A stretch of 64,000 nucleotides of DNA from Aldrovandia affinis (taxonomy: Eukaryota; Chordata; Actinopteri; Notacanthiformes; Halosauridae). Below, one piece after another: positions 22,637 to 34,700 of the stretch. A program made the translations under genes and the position numbers. The notes below the pieces were generated by a model. It did not search any database. It was not told the origin of the DNA and was given only the letters and a program-made list of their open reading frames with translations. Numbering within the stretch: the first letter of the stretch is position 1; each line of letters opens with the position of its first letter. Location of the stretch: NCBI GenBank assembly GCA_029706075.1, contig JAINUG010000020.1, positions 5,104,860 through 5,168,859 on the forward strand. The letters run 5' to 3'.

Positions 22637-24899
22637 CGGTGTGGAGCACAGCGCGCCACCATTGTCTGTTTATGCAGCACGGATCTTTGAGGCCCCGAAA
22701 CTGAATGCAATCTTTAAAACCTCACGAGAAGCACACAGACGACTTGGTTTCCATGGGTAGTTTTGCCGGCACGTTATCTCTCTCAACGCCTGGTGTTTGA
22801 AGATATGTACGCATATGCAAACGAACTGAATTCAGTTAGTTTCTCTTTTTTTTACTGAGAAGCATGACAGGTGTAAAGGGAGGCTCAACGGATATGTGAC
22901 AGGAAACAGGGGGCGCGGGGGATGGGGGGGTTAATGAACAACGTCCCGTGCCAGTTTTTGTTGGGCTTTTTTTTTTCTTCTCTCCTCCCTTGTTTGTCGC
23001 TGGCAGTCATCTGTCCGTTATGCTGTTTTGCCGCAGAAGAGAAGAGTGAGACAGCCCTCCCCGGTCCACTGATGAAGGGGAATCGCAGCCAAACGCGCCG
23101 TCCGCAGCAGCTGCACTCACACAGCAGGGAGCCCAGAAGCAATCTGTTACAAACACAACCTCAAATCCCAGCACCGAGCACGCTGGCCCACCAAGCAGCC
23201 CCCCAGCACAAATCCCAGCGCTTATTTATTTATTAACCAAAGTAACCCGGGCGCAAACATTCCCATAATCCTTTATGCGGGTGTGCGTGTCCATATTAGA
23301 TCATGCCTGCTTCTCAGCCATATCACTGAGCTGAGAGACGTATGCCAGAGAACCTGGCCCGGCTGTCCAGAAGCACACGCCTTGACCAAAAAACGAGATC
23401 AAAATGGCAGCAGCGCCTGCAGAGAAATGTCTAATGTATGCTGTGTAAAAGCTGAAGTCCTTTGCCAAATAAGCAGAGAGAGATATCCTCCTGTGTTTTG
23501 TGTTGGACGTTGGGGTTTTCTCTCTGTGAAATAACAAATGCTTTTTTAAATACTGAAGACCGCGATGAGTACGCAGTGGAACAGAACAATGACTCTTCAT
23601 TTTAAGGCCATCTGTCTTCATTTGCTCTTCACACAAGGGTGAAATCAGTGCCATCAGAAATGTGTACCTGGACAATCTCCAAGATGATATCCGAAGAAGG
23701 GAGGGTAAGACTTAAACAATATGGTGTCATACAAATATGGATCATGGATCACTAACTCCACTAGTGGCCCAAAAATGTCATTAAAGACCATATTCCATTT
23801 CACTTTGATGATGTTGATTTGGGTTGGTTTGGCCTAACCATCATGTACAGTTTCATTACGTGAGAGACAGATTGAGGGTATTATGAATTCAGATGCTTAG
23901 CAACGAATGGCCACATGAAGCTGCTACTTCCAAAGCCATACGGCATATAGCGTAATAATAATGAGATACTAATAATATTGACTATCCATTCTATTTAGCA
24001 GCAACAATCTAAACTAGTTGTTTAAACCGAGTTTGTATACGGTGCTCTCACCTCTGTAAGATACCACAGTCAATGACTGACCGGTACATGACTGACCGGT
24101 CTCATCAGATTTCCCGAAGTCTGGTGATTAGCTGCCCTTATAATCGCAAACACAAAAGGACAACTCACACAGCTGGGCAGAAGCCGAGGCCTGTGGTTTT
24201 GACCACGGTACTAACCATTGTCACTGATCACTGATAAACTGAGAATGAACTGTAAGAAAACACACACAAGAACCAGTTTCTTTCATGGTGATGCAGTCAA
24301 GTATATAATAAATAAATAAATGAATAGAAAAAAACATGTATGGACACTAAACTAAGCTAAACATTCATGCCAGAAGCTAACATTTTTCACCTCGCAAAGC
24401 AAGAAGCAAGGTTTTTTCAAACTTATCCTAGATTCTCTGCTATTTCATAATAGCTAATAGAACATTTGAAAAATAGTAATGCACTGAAATGTGGTCAGCA
24501 TGTGATCATACAGCATGCCCTTGTTTATTATTTTAGAGCACCCGTATGTACCCAGTATCATTCTCTAATATCGGTGCTTAAAGCAGTCCCATCGGTAATG
24601 TGAAAATTCACCAAAGATGTATTAGGCTGGAACGGCATCTGCATTTTACAGATCTGGTCTGAGTGAATGTGTCAGTAAAGGGACAGGGGCAGTTCCTGGG
24701 GCAGTTGATGGGGCATGGTGCAGCTCCTGGGGCAGTTGATGTGCTCACACCCTGGTCTGCACCTCTCCTCTTCTCCTCTGTCAGCAGACAGGCGTTCCTC
24801 CCACTCGTTCTTCGTTCTACATCTTGCACACCTGACCTTTCATTCTCAAAGCCGTCAGCCTACACAATTACAAAAACATTCTTACAAAAACAGTATTCT
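22637..24899. other. Intergenic sequence
   Basis: No gene is supported. A moderately GC-rich stretch lies at 22900-23250. A two-copy 30-bp repeat with CCTGGGGCAGTTGATG is at about 24690-24742. Otherwise AT-rich unique-looking sequence. Confidence 0.4.
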
Positions 24900-24901
24900 T
24901 A

Positions 24902-25255
24902 GGCTGGCGGATGGCGTAGCGGTCTAACGCACAACGCTTCGGAGTGGTGTGCACTGCCCGTCAGGGACACGGATCGAAACCCGCGTCTCTACCAGACCGG
25001 CCCTGGTTGTCAGCCCGATCGGAGGCGGCATTTGGCTGTCCGCCTCCGGGGGAGGGGGGAGGGAGAGCCGGCACGAGTCCATTGAGGAGAAGGTTAAGGC
25101 GTCCGTGGAAGAATTCCCGTCTCTGAAGAGGCGGGAACAATCGGCCAGGAATGTGTGTCTCTCTCCCGGAGGACGGGCGACAGACTCGTGGGGGTGGGGA
25201 ATTTAAATAAATAGAGGGCTTAATTGGCAACCAAATTGGGAGAAAAATGGGAAAA
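24902..25255 (+). mobile_element. GC-rich tRNA-derived SINE, copy 1
   Basis: Starts GGCGGATGGCGTAGCGGT (A-box-like) and has a B-box-like GGATCGAAACC near 24970. A shared body follows with TTTGGCTGTCCGCC at 25031, then a GGGAGGG run. The tail is ATTGGCAACCAAATTGGGAG then A-rich. The layout and several blocks match the element at 38960-39250, so the two belong to one family. It is longer and more GC-rich than the other SINEs in the window. Confidence 0.82.
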
Positions 25256-27354
25256 AATATGAAATAAATGTATTTAAAAAAACCTTTTAAAAACTATTCT
25301 TAATTAGTTGTTGTGTTGAATTACCCATGTTGAATGCACTAATGCACGAATGTACAGTACAGGAGTGGCATTCCCTTTGTAAGAAAGGGACACTGGATGT
25401 TCCAAATGGTGCAGGTTTAGATGGTTCTTTATTCATGTAACACAGAATGGTGTTTGCGTGAGGAAAGAAGGAAAACATGTTCGGTTGGACATACAGCATC
25501 AAGCACTTCTAACCTGCCACCAGCCATTGCACTTTGTGTATGCATGTTATGTGCGCCTTTTTTTAATGCTTACTTTCCCCAATTAGATATATGCCTACTA
25601 CAGTGCATGTTCATTGATTGTAAGTGAAATGATGATCCTTCTTTAGAGGGCAGACTAAGGTGCTCAGGAAGACTACTGTACATCACTCGCAAGAGTTCAG
25701 GCTTCATGCAATGAGGGTTGTTGTTCCATACACCCCAGAACATCGCAGAAATAGGTGACATCTCTCTTAAAACATAGTGGGGGGGGGCTGGGACAAGTGC
25801 CCCTCACCGATCCTAGAAGACGAGTTTGCAATTAAGGCAGACGGGAACTGGTGCCAAATAATTCCCCTTGAAATCTCCCTTTAATCCATCAAACTGGGTC
25901 AGAGCTGCGGTGGTGGCAGGTAATGAATCGCCCAGCCCTGTGACCATCCACAAAAACCCTGACCTTGCCATGTGTTAGCGGTCAGCCGGGCTAAAGCAGG
26001 ACGCTCGGGGGATATGCGGCCTGCCCAGCCACGCGCCCGTGCCAGCCCTTGTAAAGCTCACAGAGGTAAACGCCTGTCTCCGGGCAGACACATGTCCGGG
26101 CAGCCAATATTGACACATTTGGCACAAATGCGGCAATCCGTCCATCAATCAAACTGCTTCCATACAGTGCCCTTGGAAACGAGGCTGTCCCCAGACCTCT
26201 TTTCCCATGCGTGACACCGAGAAATTATTGTTAAATCTTGAGAACAATGATGACCTGATAATACCAAAACAACACCAAAATACCCCCAAGAAAAAAAAAA
26301 TATATATAAATGAGTAAAAAAGAGAATTATAGGTAGTAACAGCAAAGAAATTGGTAGCAAAATGATACACAAAATAAGAACATACTGAAAGAATCATTTC
26401 ACTTCCTTTTCTATAACAGATCGAGAAGCAAAATTACTTTAATTTCGGTGGATTAAAATAGTCTGTCGGGTTTAATTAATCTAATTGTATGCAATTTGGG
26501 AGGTAGTATACTGCAGGTAAACTACATTAGGTTTAATCGGCTTGATTAGATCTGATTTGAAACAGTATGGTGCAGGTAGTCCGAGCTCTCCAAGGACAAA
26601 CCCACAAATATCCCTGGAGAGAGAGTCTTTTCTTTTCTTTGCCTCTCAGTGGCAGCCCCTGCAGTAAGAGCTGAGAGGGGAAAGCGATCAATGATGAATT
26701 TGGGCTCCTCTGCTAAGCTGTTTAATGTCGCCCTCGCTGCAGAGCAGTATCAAGCTTGGTCGGGCTGAAATCTGCATAGTAATCCATTTTCACAGTCACG
26801 CCTCACTGTCTCTGAGACCCATTCACTGTGGCTATATAAATATGCACTCTCTCACTTTCCCCCGAAACTATGATTGCTGTGGCCTGTCAATGTGGCTTCA
26901 GCTGCACTAGGGAGAGGAGGCTGTTACACAGCTTGCTGTTCTCCACTTTCCTTGGGACAACATCGCCCTCTAAAGGGCAGAATGAGTATTTCAGTTTCAC
27001 CGGAGCCAAGGCAGAGTGTGGTACAGCGAAAATGACTGATGGAGTTCAGTTACACACTGGCCCAAAATATTTGAAAGGCTCATTCCTAAACAACCACTCA
27101 ACTCCAAAGTTCTGCCAGCCAAACTGCTTGGCGAAAACAGCAACAAAAAGGACGTAAATTGACACCTCGCAAAATAAACTTTTATACAGATAGATAGATA
27201 TAGACAGATATATTATACATATTATAAAGCTAAAAAGTTGGGCTTCATGATGGTATTTATTATTCCTGTTGTTCTGCAAGGCTGTATATAGTAAATACAA
27301 GCTGTAAAACCTGAGAGCATTTAAAGTAGCGTGATTATTTACCATTTTTGGCAT
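25256..27354. other. Intergenic sequence
   Basis: No gene is recognised. It includes a short TTTAAT-rich segment at 26440-26570 with homeodomain-like sites and a TAGATAGATAGA-type run near 27188. Otherwise unremarkable. Confidence 0.4.
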
Positions 27355-27419
27355 ATGCATGGAACCCACAACCTAGGCGTTGTCAGCACCATGCTCTACC
27401 TACTGAGCCACACAGAACC
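27355..27419 (-). mobile_element. tRNA-like SINE head fragment, minus strand
   Basis: The reverse complement of the head seen at 18486-18550: TGGAACCCACAACCT at 27359 (B box) and GCTCTACCTACTGAGCCACA near 27393 (A box). The tail is absent. Too incomplete to be a tRNA gene. Confidence 0.75.
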
Positions 27420-27739
27420 ACATGGGCATAAGTAATATTTAATAAGACCTAATAGTCAAACAATTACCAATGACACAACTTTTTGAATGAACAACTTTGA
27501 ACAAACCCCTCAGATAATCACTACTTTCACTTCACAAAACCACCTCACAAACATGTTAGCATCTGCTGGCTATGTTAAACGGATTCATATCTTGTAGCAG
27601 AGATTGGGTTCACGTCTGTTGTGTGGCTGTCTTTGTCCTGCTGTTGGTGCTTGTCTATTACCTCTCCCTCTTGTTGCAAATGTTAACCATAAGTGAATCT
27701 TATATATGATTTAGTGCCTTATCTGTCACGTTCGCCTGT

Positions 27740-28450
27740 GTGGCATGTCCTACGGGTCGACGGATTCCCCCTGACAGCCCTCTTGACAATGATTCCACCA
27801 TCAGATTCCCCTCACTCCGGCAGCCAATCCCAAGACGGCTTTCATTGGGCCTGTGGGAATATACCATCATGACTTTCGGGCTTTGCAATGGTCCAGTGAT
27901 GTTCAAGTGGCTGATAAAGGAGGTCCTGCACTCCAATCCCCCGTCGGTCTGCGTGCGATGATTCCCCGGGGGGGGTTTACGGACATCACTCGCCCTCTCC
28001 ACATCTTCACTGAGAAGGCCCAGCCATTCGAGTGGACCACCGACTGCCATTGCACATTCAACCAGCTCCGAGCGACCCTCATCCAAGCTCCATTGCTTGC
28101 CTTGCCAGAGACCCCAGTAAACCCTTCATCCCGCACATCGAAGCCAGCAGCGACAGAGTTGGGGCTGTCCTGTCACAGCCCATGGAACATGGTGAGTGAG
28201 TGGTATCTTAGTTCAGCCGAGGCCTTAATTGAGCCAAACGCAATTACTGTGTGACCAGGTGGGAGTTGTTGGCGGTGGTGGCAGGTGCCAACCTCTTCCA
28301 AGCCTACCTCTATGGACAATGTTTCCTTCGAGCCAACCACTTCTCTCTCCAGTGGCTGCTCTGCTTCAGAGAGCCAGAGGGACAGGTCGCTGATTAGAAG
28401 TTCTCCAAGGCTTACAGCTTTGAGAATTTCAAGAACACCTGAAAGCAAGC
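27740..28450 (+). pseudogene. Ty3/Gypsy-like pol fragment (RT to RNase H), decayed
   Basis: Short translated blocks in shifting frames match the end of an LTR-retrotransposon reverse transcriptase (YTIMTFGLCNGPVMF, 27862-27906), then the RNase H region (FEWTTDCHCTFNQL near 28028; ELLAVV-like and LYGQCFLRANHFSLQWLL near 28265-28355). Frameshifts and stops separate every block. No LTRs flank it, and gag, integrase and env are not seen. It is an old fragment without coding capacity. It may or may not be related to the solo LTR at 19519. Confidence 0.78.
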
Positions 28451-28454
28451 AATA

Positions 28455-29843
28455 TTTTGCCAAGCGCTGATATAGCCTAGCTCATGTTCTATGAACTGTT
28501 CAAAGAATTGTTCTATTTGTTCTTTTGTTTACATCCCATACTGTTCTTTTTTTGTTATGCTGAATTTAATTTTTTATTTATTTTTATCGTGGTTGCCTCA
28601 CTGTTCCTTATCCATTTCTTGGCGTTTTGTGATCTGGACGTGTTAGTGTGCCATATTGTTTTGGAATGAACTACGAATGAGGGCATTTGTATAATTAGAA
28701 CCTGTAGTTAATGTGTTGGTACGACCACAAAATAAAAGCATTATAGAGACTGTTGTTTTTCCTTAGTAAATCTAGCCCTTAGTGTAATGTTTGAAAAATA
28801 TATGTAATGTACATGAAAAAGCTTCAGGGGGAAAAAAACTTTAATATGTACGTGAGATTCAAGGGAATCAAATAAATCTGTCTGCTGTGGCTAAGCATCT
28901 ATGGTTCTCCTCTCCACTTCTGTCATGTGCTAACGCTTCAGCAACATCTGAAGCTGGTGATGATGTACGTGAAGCATGCAGACTTTCCCGACCATGTATC
29001 CTTACAGGGTGGCCACAAGGTCAGCAGTACAGGAAACAGCCAGGGTAAAGTCAATATTATATTAAAATATCATCATACAACATTTCTGAGATCAGGTGCT
29101 GGGGGCACACTGTGTACTCATCGTTTTAGTTCCAGCTGAGTTCTTAATTAGTCAGATGTGATTAATTAGTTAATTAAACCTAGGTTCGGACCTCCCTTGA
29201 ATGGTAGGTGCTAAAATTTGATTGGAAGGCCAGGTATTTGTCCTTACGGGAAAGGTACAAGTGAAGTTACTGGATTTCCTCTTCTTGCTTCTGTTTATAT
29301 CTTAAACAAATTAGCCATGCACATTGATATTAAAGGTACTTAATTAAGATTAATTAGTCATGAAATCAACTGTTATAAATCCTAGGGCAATTAATTAAGC
29401 TTAATTGAGACAGCTGCCAGAGAATTCCTTCCGGCATTGATATAACACAAATATACAGAATAAATCCTTTTACTTGTACCTTGTAGAAATGTTAAATACA
29501 GATCAGTGTACAATTCGCAGCTCAGTCGAACCTTATTATTATTTAAGAGCAGCAAGCACAGTGGGTCACCAGCTCCTTTATTGACCACGTGTAAAGGTTG
29601 TTCTAAACTCTGCAGACATGTTTGCTCAAAGGTCCCTTTTCAAATCATTCAATATTATTAAACGCTTCCCCTGATCCGTCCAGTTGGGAAGAACACTTTG
29701 TGGGACTTTGCACTTTGACTTCCCAAACAAGGGGAGCGAGAGAGCTGGAGAGGAGCTGTTTGAAATGGTATACCCTTGCCTCTACCTTTTTACTTCTGGC
29801 CTCGCTCCTCAACTCTGAATATGTTTCTACTGTCAATGCAGTA
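28455..29843. other. Intergenic stretch with TTAATTA-site cluster
   Basis: No gene. T-rich to about 28660, then unique-looking sequence. Between 29140 and 29410 the motif TTAATTA or TAATTA recurs at least six times, with CAGCTG E-boxes at both ends, which suggests an enhancer. Confidence 0.4.
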
Positions 29844-31728
29844 TTACATTTACATTTGACATTTTAGGCATTTAGCAGACGTTCTTATCCAGAGTGACTT
29901 ACAAAAAGTGCATTTATACATGGTAAGATTAATCATGGTTAGTGCAAGAGATCAGTGCAATAGACATTGTTGGCAGCTGCACATCGTACCTAGGGGAAAG
30001 AATAGCTAGTGTGTTTTTTTATTCATTCATTCATATTCATTATTAAACATGTAAACAGTGGTGGCAGTTAATTAATGCATAGAATCAGTGGTAGTGGAGT
30101 CTGAAGAGATGGGTTTTTAGTCTCTTGCAGAATATGGCCAGTGATTTTGCGGTCCTGACCGAGTGCGGAAGATCATTCCACCACAGGGCGATCAGGACAG
30201 AGAAGAGGCGAGACTGCGAGAAACAGTTGCTGGGCACCTGAAGGGACGGAACAGTCAGTTTGCCAGAGGAGGCAGAGTGGAGGGATCTGGCTGGGGTGGA
30301 GGGATCTGGCTGGGGTGTAGGGCGTGATGAGTGTCTGGAGGTAGGAGGGAGCAGTTCCCCTTGTAGTCTGATATGCCAGCACCAGTGATTAAAATTTGAT
30401 GCGTGCTGCAATAGGGAGCCTGTGCAGTGTTTTGAGTAGTGTAGTGACATGTGTGAACTTGAAAACGAAGCATGCGGTGGCATTCTGCACTAGTTAAATC
30501 ACTGGTGGTCTTCTCTGTCAGAGAGACGTGATAGGCATTGGTACTTGTTTATCTTTCCTTGGAAAATTGCCACCTTATATCTCTTCTTTACTAGTCTGGT
30601 CTGCTGGTCTACATCAGACCCGCTCAAACAACTGCCTTGTGCTCCAAGTGCCTCGATTTAGGACTGAATTTGGAAGGACTGCTTTTAGTTTTAGCGCTCC
30701 AGATTCATGGAACACTTTGCAGCGTGTCCTAAATATTGATTCTTTCATTCTTTTTGGACAGTTTAGAAGAATGATCTTAAACCTTCCTATGTCTGTCTGT
30801 AATTGTTTTAACTGATTTTCATTTTGTTATGCCTTGTTTTTTCTGTTCCTGTTTCTATGATGTAAATCTCTGCATCATTTAAAATGAGGGCCCACCCTCA
30901 ATGGTCTTTCTGAGAATTAAATAAAGGTTGAATGAATGAATGAATGAATGAAAAGTTGCAGTGCCTTGATGACACAGGTCGGTAAGCCTGCCAGCAAGGA
31001 AATGCAGTAGTCCAGATGTGAGATTACCAAAGCCTGGACCAGGAGTTCTGTGGCCTCTTGGGTTAGGAACAGGCGAATTCTCCGGATGTTGTGGAGGGAG
31101 AATTGGCAGGTCTGGGTGATTGCTGCGGTGTGCCCCGAGGAGCACAGTTGGTCGTCCAGGGTCACTCCAAGGTTCCTGGCAGACCAGGATGGAGACACTA
31201 TGGAGCCTTCCACGGTGATTGAGGCATCAATCATCAGGGAGCTCTTCAATGGCAGGAAGAGCAGCTCGGTCTTCCCCAGGTTCAGCTTCAGGTGGAGGGT
31301 GGACATCCAAGCAGAGATGTCTGCCAGGCATGTAGAGATATGCGCCGGGACCTGGGTTTCAGAAGGAGAGAAGGAGAGAAAGAGTTGAGTGCCATCAGCA
31401 TAACAGTGGTATGAAAAACCAAAAAGCAGAGATAACAGAACCAAGTGACATGGTGTACAGGGAGAATAGGAGGTGGTCTAGCACCGAGCCCTGGTAGAGA
31501 GTGTGTGGGGAGAGGAGAAGGATCCTCTCTAGGCCACCTGGTAGGACCGGTCAGCCAGGTATGATTCAAACCATGCCAGTGCAGATCCTGAGATTGCCAT
31601 CTCAGCGAGAGATGTGAGCAGGATCTGGTGGTCAACGGTGTTAAATGCAGCCGATAGGTCGAGCAGGAGGAGGATGGAGTCTTGTGACTCAGTAATGGAG
31701 TCAGTGATGAGTCTTCACTGAGTGGGGA
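29844..31728 (-). mobile_element. L2-type LINE, 5'-truncated, with nested insertion
   Basis: The 3' end lies at 29844 with the TACATTTACATTT tail and GCATTTAGCAGACG motif. The RT C-terminal half is read leftward from about 31728: HCYADGTQLFLSF, DISAWMSTLHLKLNLGKTELLFLP, LGVTLDDQL, LLVQALVISHLDYC, then WWNDLPHSVRTAKSL and KTHLFRLHYH at the end. The catalytic YADD is YADG and there are frameshifts, so it is dead. It is interrupted at 30496-30953 by the tail of another LINE in the opposite direction. The related copies at 50064-51938 are uninterrupted at this point. Confidence 0.9.
30496..30953 (+). mobile_element. Second LINE 3' end nested inside the L2-type LINE
   Basis: About 458 bp on the plus strand encoding a retrotransposon C-terminal segment (KLPPYISSLLVW, then FGRTAFSFSAPDSWNTLQ). 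An AATAAA follows near 30919, then a 3' tail of GAAT/ATGA tetranucleotides to 30953. The four bases AGTT occur on both sides (30492-30495 and 30954-30957). Uninterrupted L2 copies read straight across this junction, so the boundaries are well supported. The clade is not certain. Confidence 0.82.
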
Positions 31729-34700
31729 ATAACATATAAACATATTCAATCTAAACTTTAGCTAGCAAGGTACAAGTTCAGCAGGCAAGGTGGCAATCTA
31801 AAGTTTACATTTTGCCAAACAAAGAAGGAATATGCAAATGCATTCATTTTATTTAACAACATCGCAAAAAAATGTAACAGTTCAGTGCTTAGCTAAAATA
31901 GTAAGATGGCTTCTTCATCATTTGTGGATAGCATAACAAACAGTGTATTCACTTTTTGTGCACAATCACAACAATCACAATAAAATGCAATTGTGCTTAA
32001 AATTACGACACTTCCATCATCGTTTCCAAAATGATAGTTTTGAGTATTTTTTACATTTTAAACTTTGAACTTTTGTTTAGCTAATTTTTGGTTAGCTTTT
32101 TCCTGGCTCAGATTCTCAGATTAAGAGGGTGGGGGTGATGGTTTCAGGGGTTGCTGATCCTTCCTATACCTGCCTGGCGATTGGAACGACACATAAGATG
32201 GTTATGGTCTTAGATCCGTGTCTCCATGGGGATCCTCCTGGAGTGAAATGATCCAGAGAATGTATTTACTGAACTGGCATGGGGCCAAAGTGCATGATTT
32301 ATTAAAACTGAAAGCTATGAGGAAATGTTTGCAAATGTGCACTCCAGACCAAACATACAAGCAATGGCACTGCAGGGCACAATCTGGATGCTGTTTCCTC
32401 CTGACTGAAGCTGTATGCGCATCATTTATGATTGGCCTATTTTGGAATAGGTTTTCCATTTTATTCCAAAATGTAAAAACTCAGTCTGTGACGGCCCCCA
32501 CCAACAAATGCGGGCTATTCTATCGTCGCAGGTTCGAGCCCGGGCTTTATCATTGGTCAACTATGTCCAGGAATCCACAGCTGCAGAACACAATGGTTTC
32601 ATCCTGTCAGGGGTAGGGTGGGTTTAAATCAGGTCACAGCTGCATTAGTTCCACCCCCAATGCCACGCCGGGCACCAACAGGGTACCAGCTGCCATCACT
32701 GAAAGATAAACCTCTCCTCTGACCTGTATTAGCTCTCCTGTAGTACTGTGTGGCCTGTAGGATGTAAAATAGGCACAATTGTGGGTGGCAGATAAATGCA
32801 TCAGAGTAGTGAATGTTCTTCAACTGCAGTTCCCCCTGCAGAATAAAGGGTTTGTAATAATAACATACATTTTTTAAACTCTGCTATCATTTCATCCGTT
32901 TCTTATTTTGCATCACATGCTTACGATGCATAATGATGATACTGAGATACCTTTCTGAAGGTGAGTGTTGATCAAGTCTTCTTTGGACTATGAAATATGA
33001 CATATCAGACCATACGTTTTGATGTGAATTCTACATTTTAGAGTACGCATCCCATTTGAGAGTAACATAGCTTTACCATGCAGATCCCTGCTACATATCA
33101 GATTCTTATGGAGGCCAATTCGGTAAAAAATGTAACAGAATTATTTTCAGAATTCTTTTATATTTCTATAATTTTGTATCTTTGTCACCTGTCTCCATTA
33201 AGCAGTATCTATTCAACTTACCTCAGAACCAGGTGAGCCTGGTTATTGCTTACATGGAAAATTAGAGTTCAATCTTATTTGTCAGCTTTTATTTCCGTTT
33301 CATTCCTGAACCTATGGTTGTGTAACTGGCTTCTCAGCTTGAGCGGTGAATATTAAACCCATTGCTCATGTTCATGAATAGGCCTGTTTAGGCTTTATGG
33401 GAATAAGGAGGATGTACTGCTCAGATATTAATAATACTTCTTCATATATCAGATCTCTGTTGTTCCCAAAGGCGCTGGGAGCAGCAGTACTTCTGGCAGA
33501 TTTGTAGGATTCAGGAGCGTAGCCCCCTGCTCTTCGGCTCTCTCTGTCCTGAAGCATTCGATCCAAACATTGGTAGACTCATTCTTGTCAAATGAGGAAA
33601 ATAAAGCTTGTGAGAGAATCACTGTGTTCCTTGACTTGACCCCCTTGTAGTTTCCCCATTCGAAGGGAAACAGCTGTGATGTATCTAATGCTGCGCACGA
33701 TAGCTGAAAGAGTGCACGATAAGTGTTTTTAAATATGCTGTATATTTAAACTCTTTTTAAAGTATGTAGGTGGACGTTCTTGGTTCCTTGTGCTGTTAAG
33801 TACAGTGTATCCATATGTAGACAAAGGTGTCTATGCTTGAGCTGGAGGATGCATTGGTATCCAGCCCATCCATTGGAAATGACTGTAGCCAAGCCATATC
33901 CTAAACCCAGCATTTGGACGGCTTATTATTTGGAAATAGACAGAACTGGAAAATGCACATCGTTCTACGGGAGGAGCTTAAGAATGCGACTACAGTGCAT
34001 CAGGGAGAGTGAGCGAAGCACCAACCACTCCACAAGCAACTGAAATGGAACTGCTAAAGTAAGCTTTAGAGCAAAAGACCCTCTCACAGGACAAAGACGC
34101 ATAAAGAAATATTCCTGGTCCTTTTACATAACTATTCATCCGTAACTTCCAATATATGATATATAATGTTTCCATACACATTGGGATAAAGTGTTTTTGA
34201 TCTCTACACATTTTGCTTGCAAAATGTTCAAATCACTTGCATACAATGCGCGCCAGAAGCCAAACATGCTACTAATAAGAGGAGAGGTAGGGCAATAGTT
34301 CTTGCAGAATGAGTCTATAATTCCGAAAAGCCCATAGCTCATCTCCATAGCTTTCTGTTTTATTCTTGATATTGTTACATTTTATTGAAAATTTAATGAT
34401 CTGTCATACTCTGGAATATGTTACATTACATGGTACATTTTAGTAGCTGCATGGCATAAGGAAATTGTTTCAGAAAGTGCTGACATGCTGGTGGGCCTGT
34501 TTAAACACTTATGGTCTGTGATTTCCAGCACATAATCCAGAATTCTGTCTATATTTAGTGCTTCATAACATATTTTTAGCTGTATAACTTGAGAATAGCT
34601 GACCTGATTAAAAACAAATGACCTGATTTAAAAATGCTTGCAGCAGCTAAAAAATGTCTGATGAATAAGTTGGAATACATTTTTAAATCAGTGAAAAAAG

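Noticed and set aside
32525-32545. B-box-like GGTTCGAGCCC
   Set aside because: No A box at the right distance and no SINE tail; probably chance.
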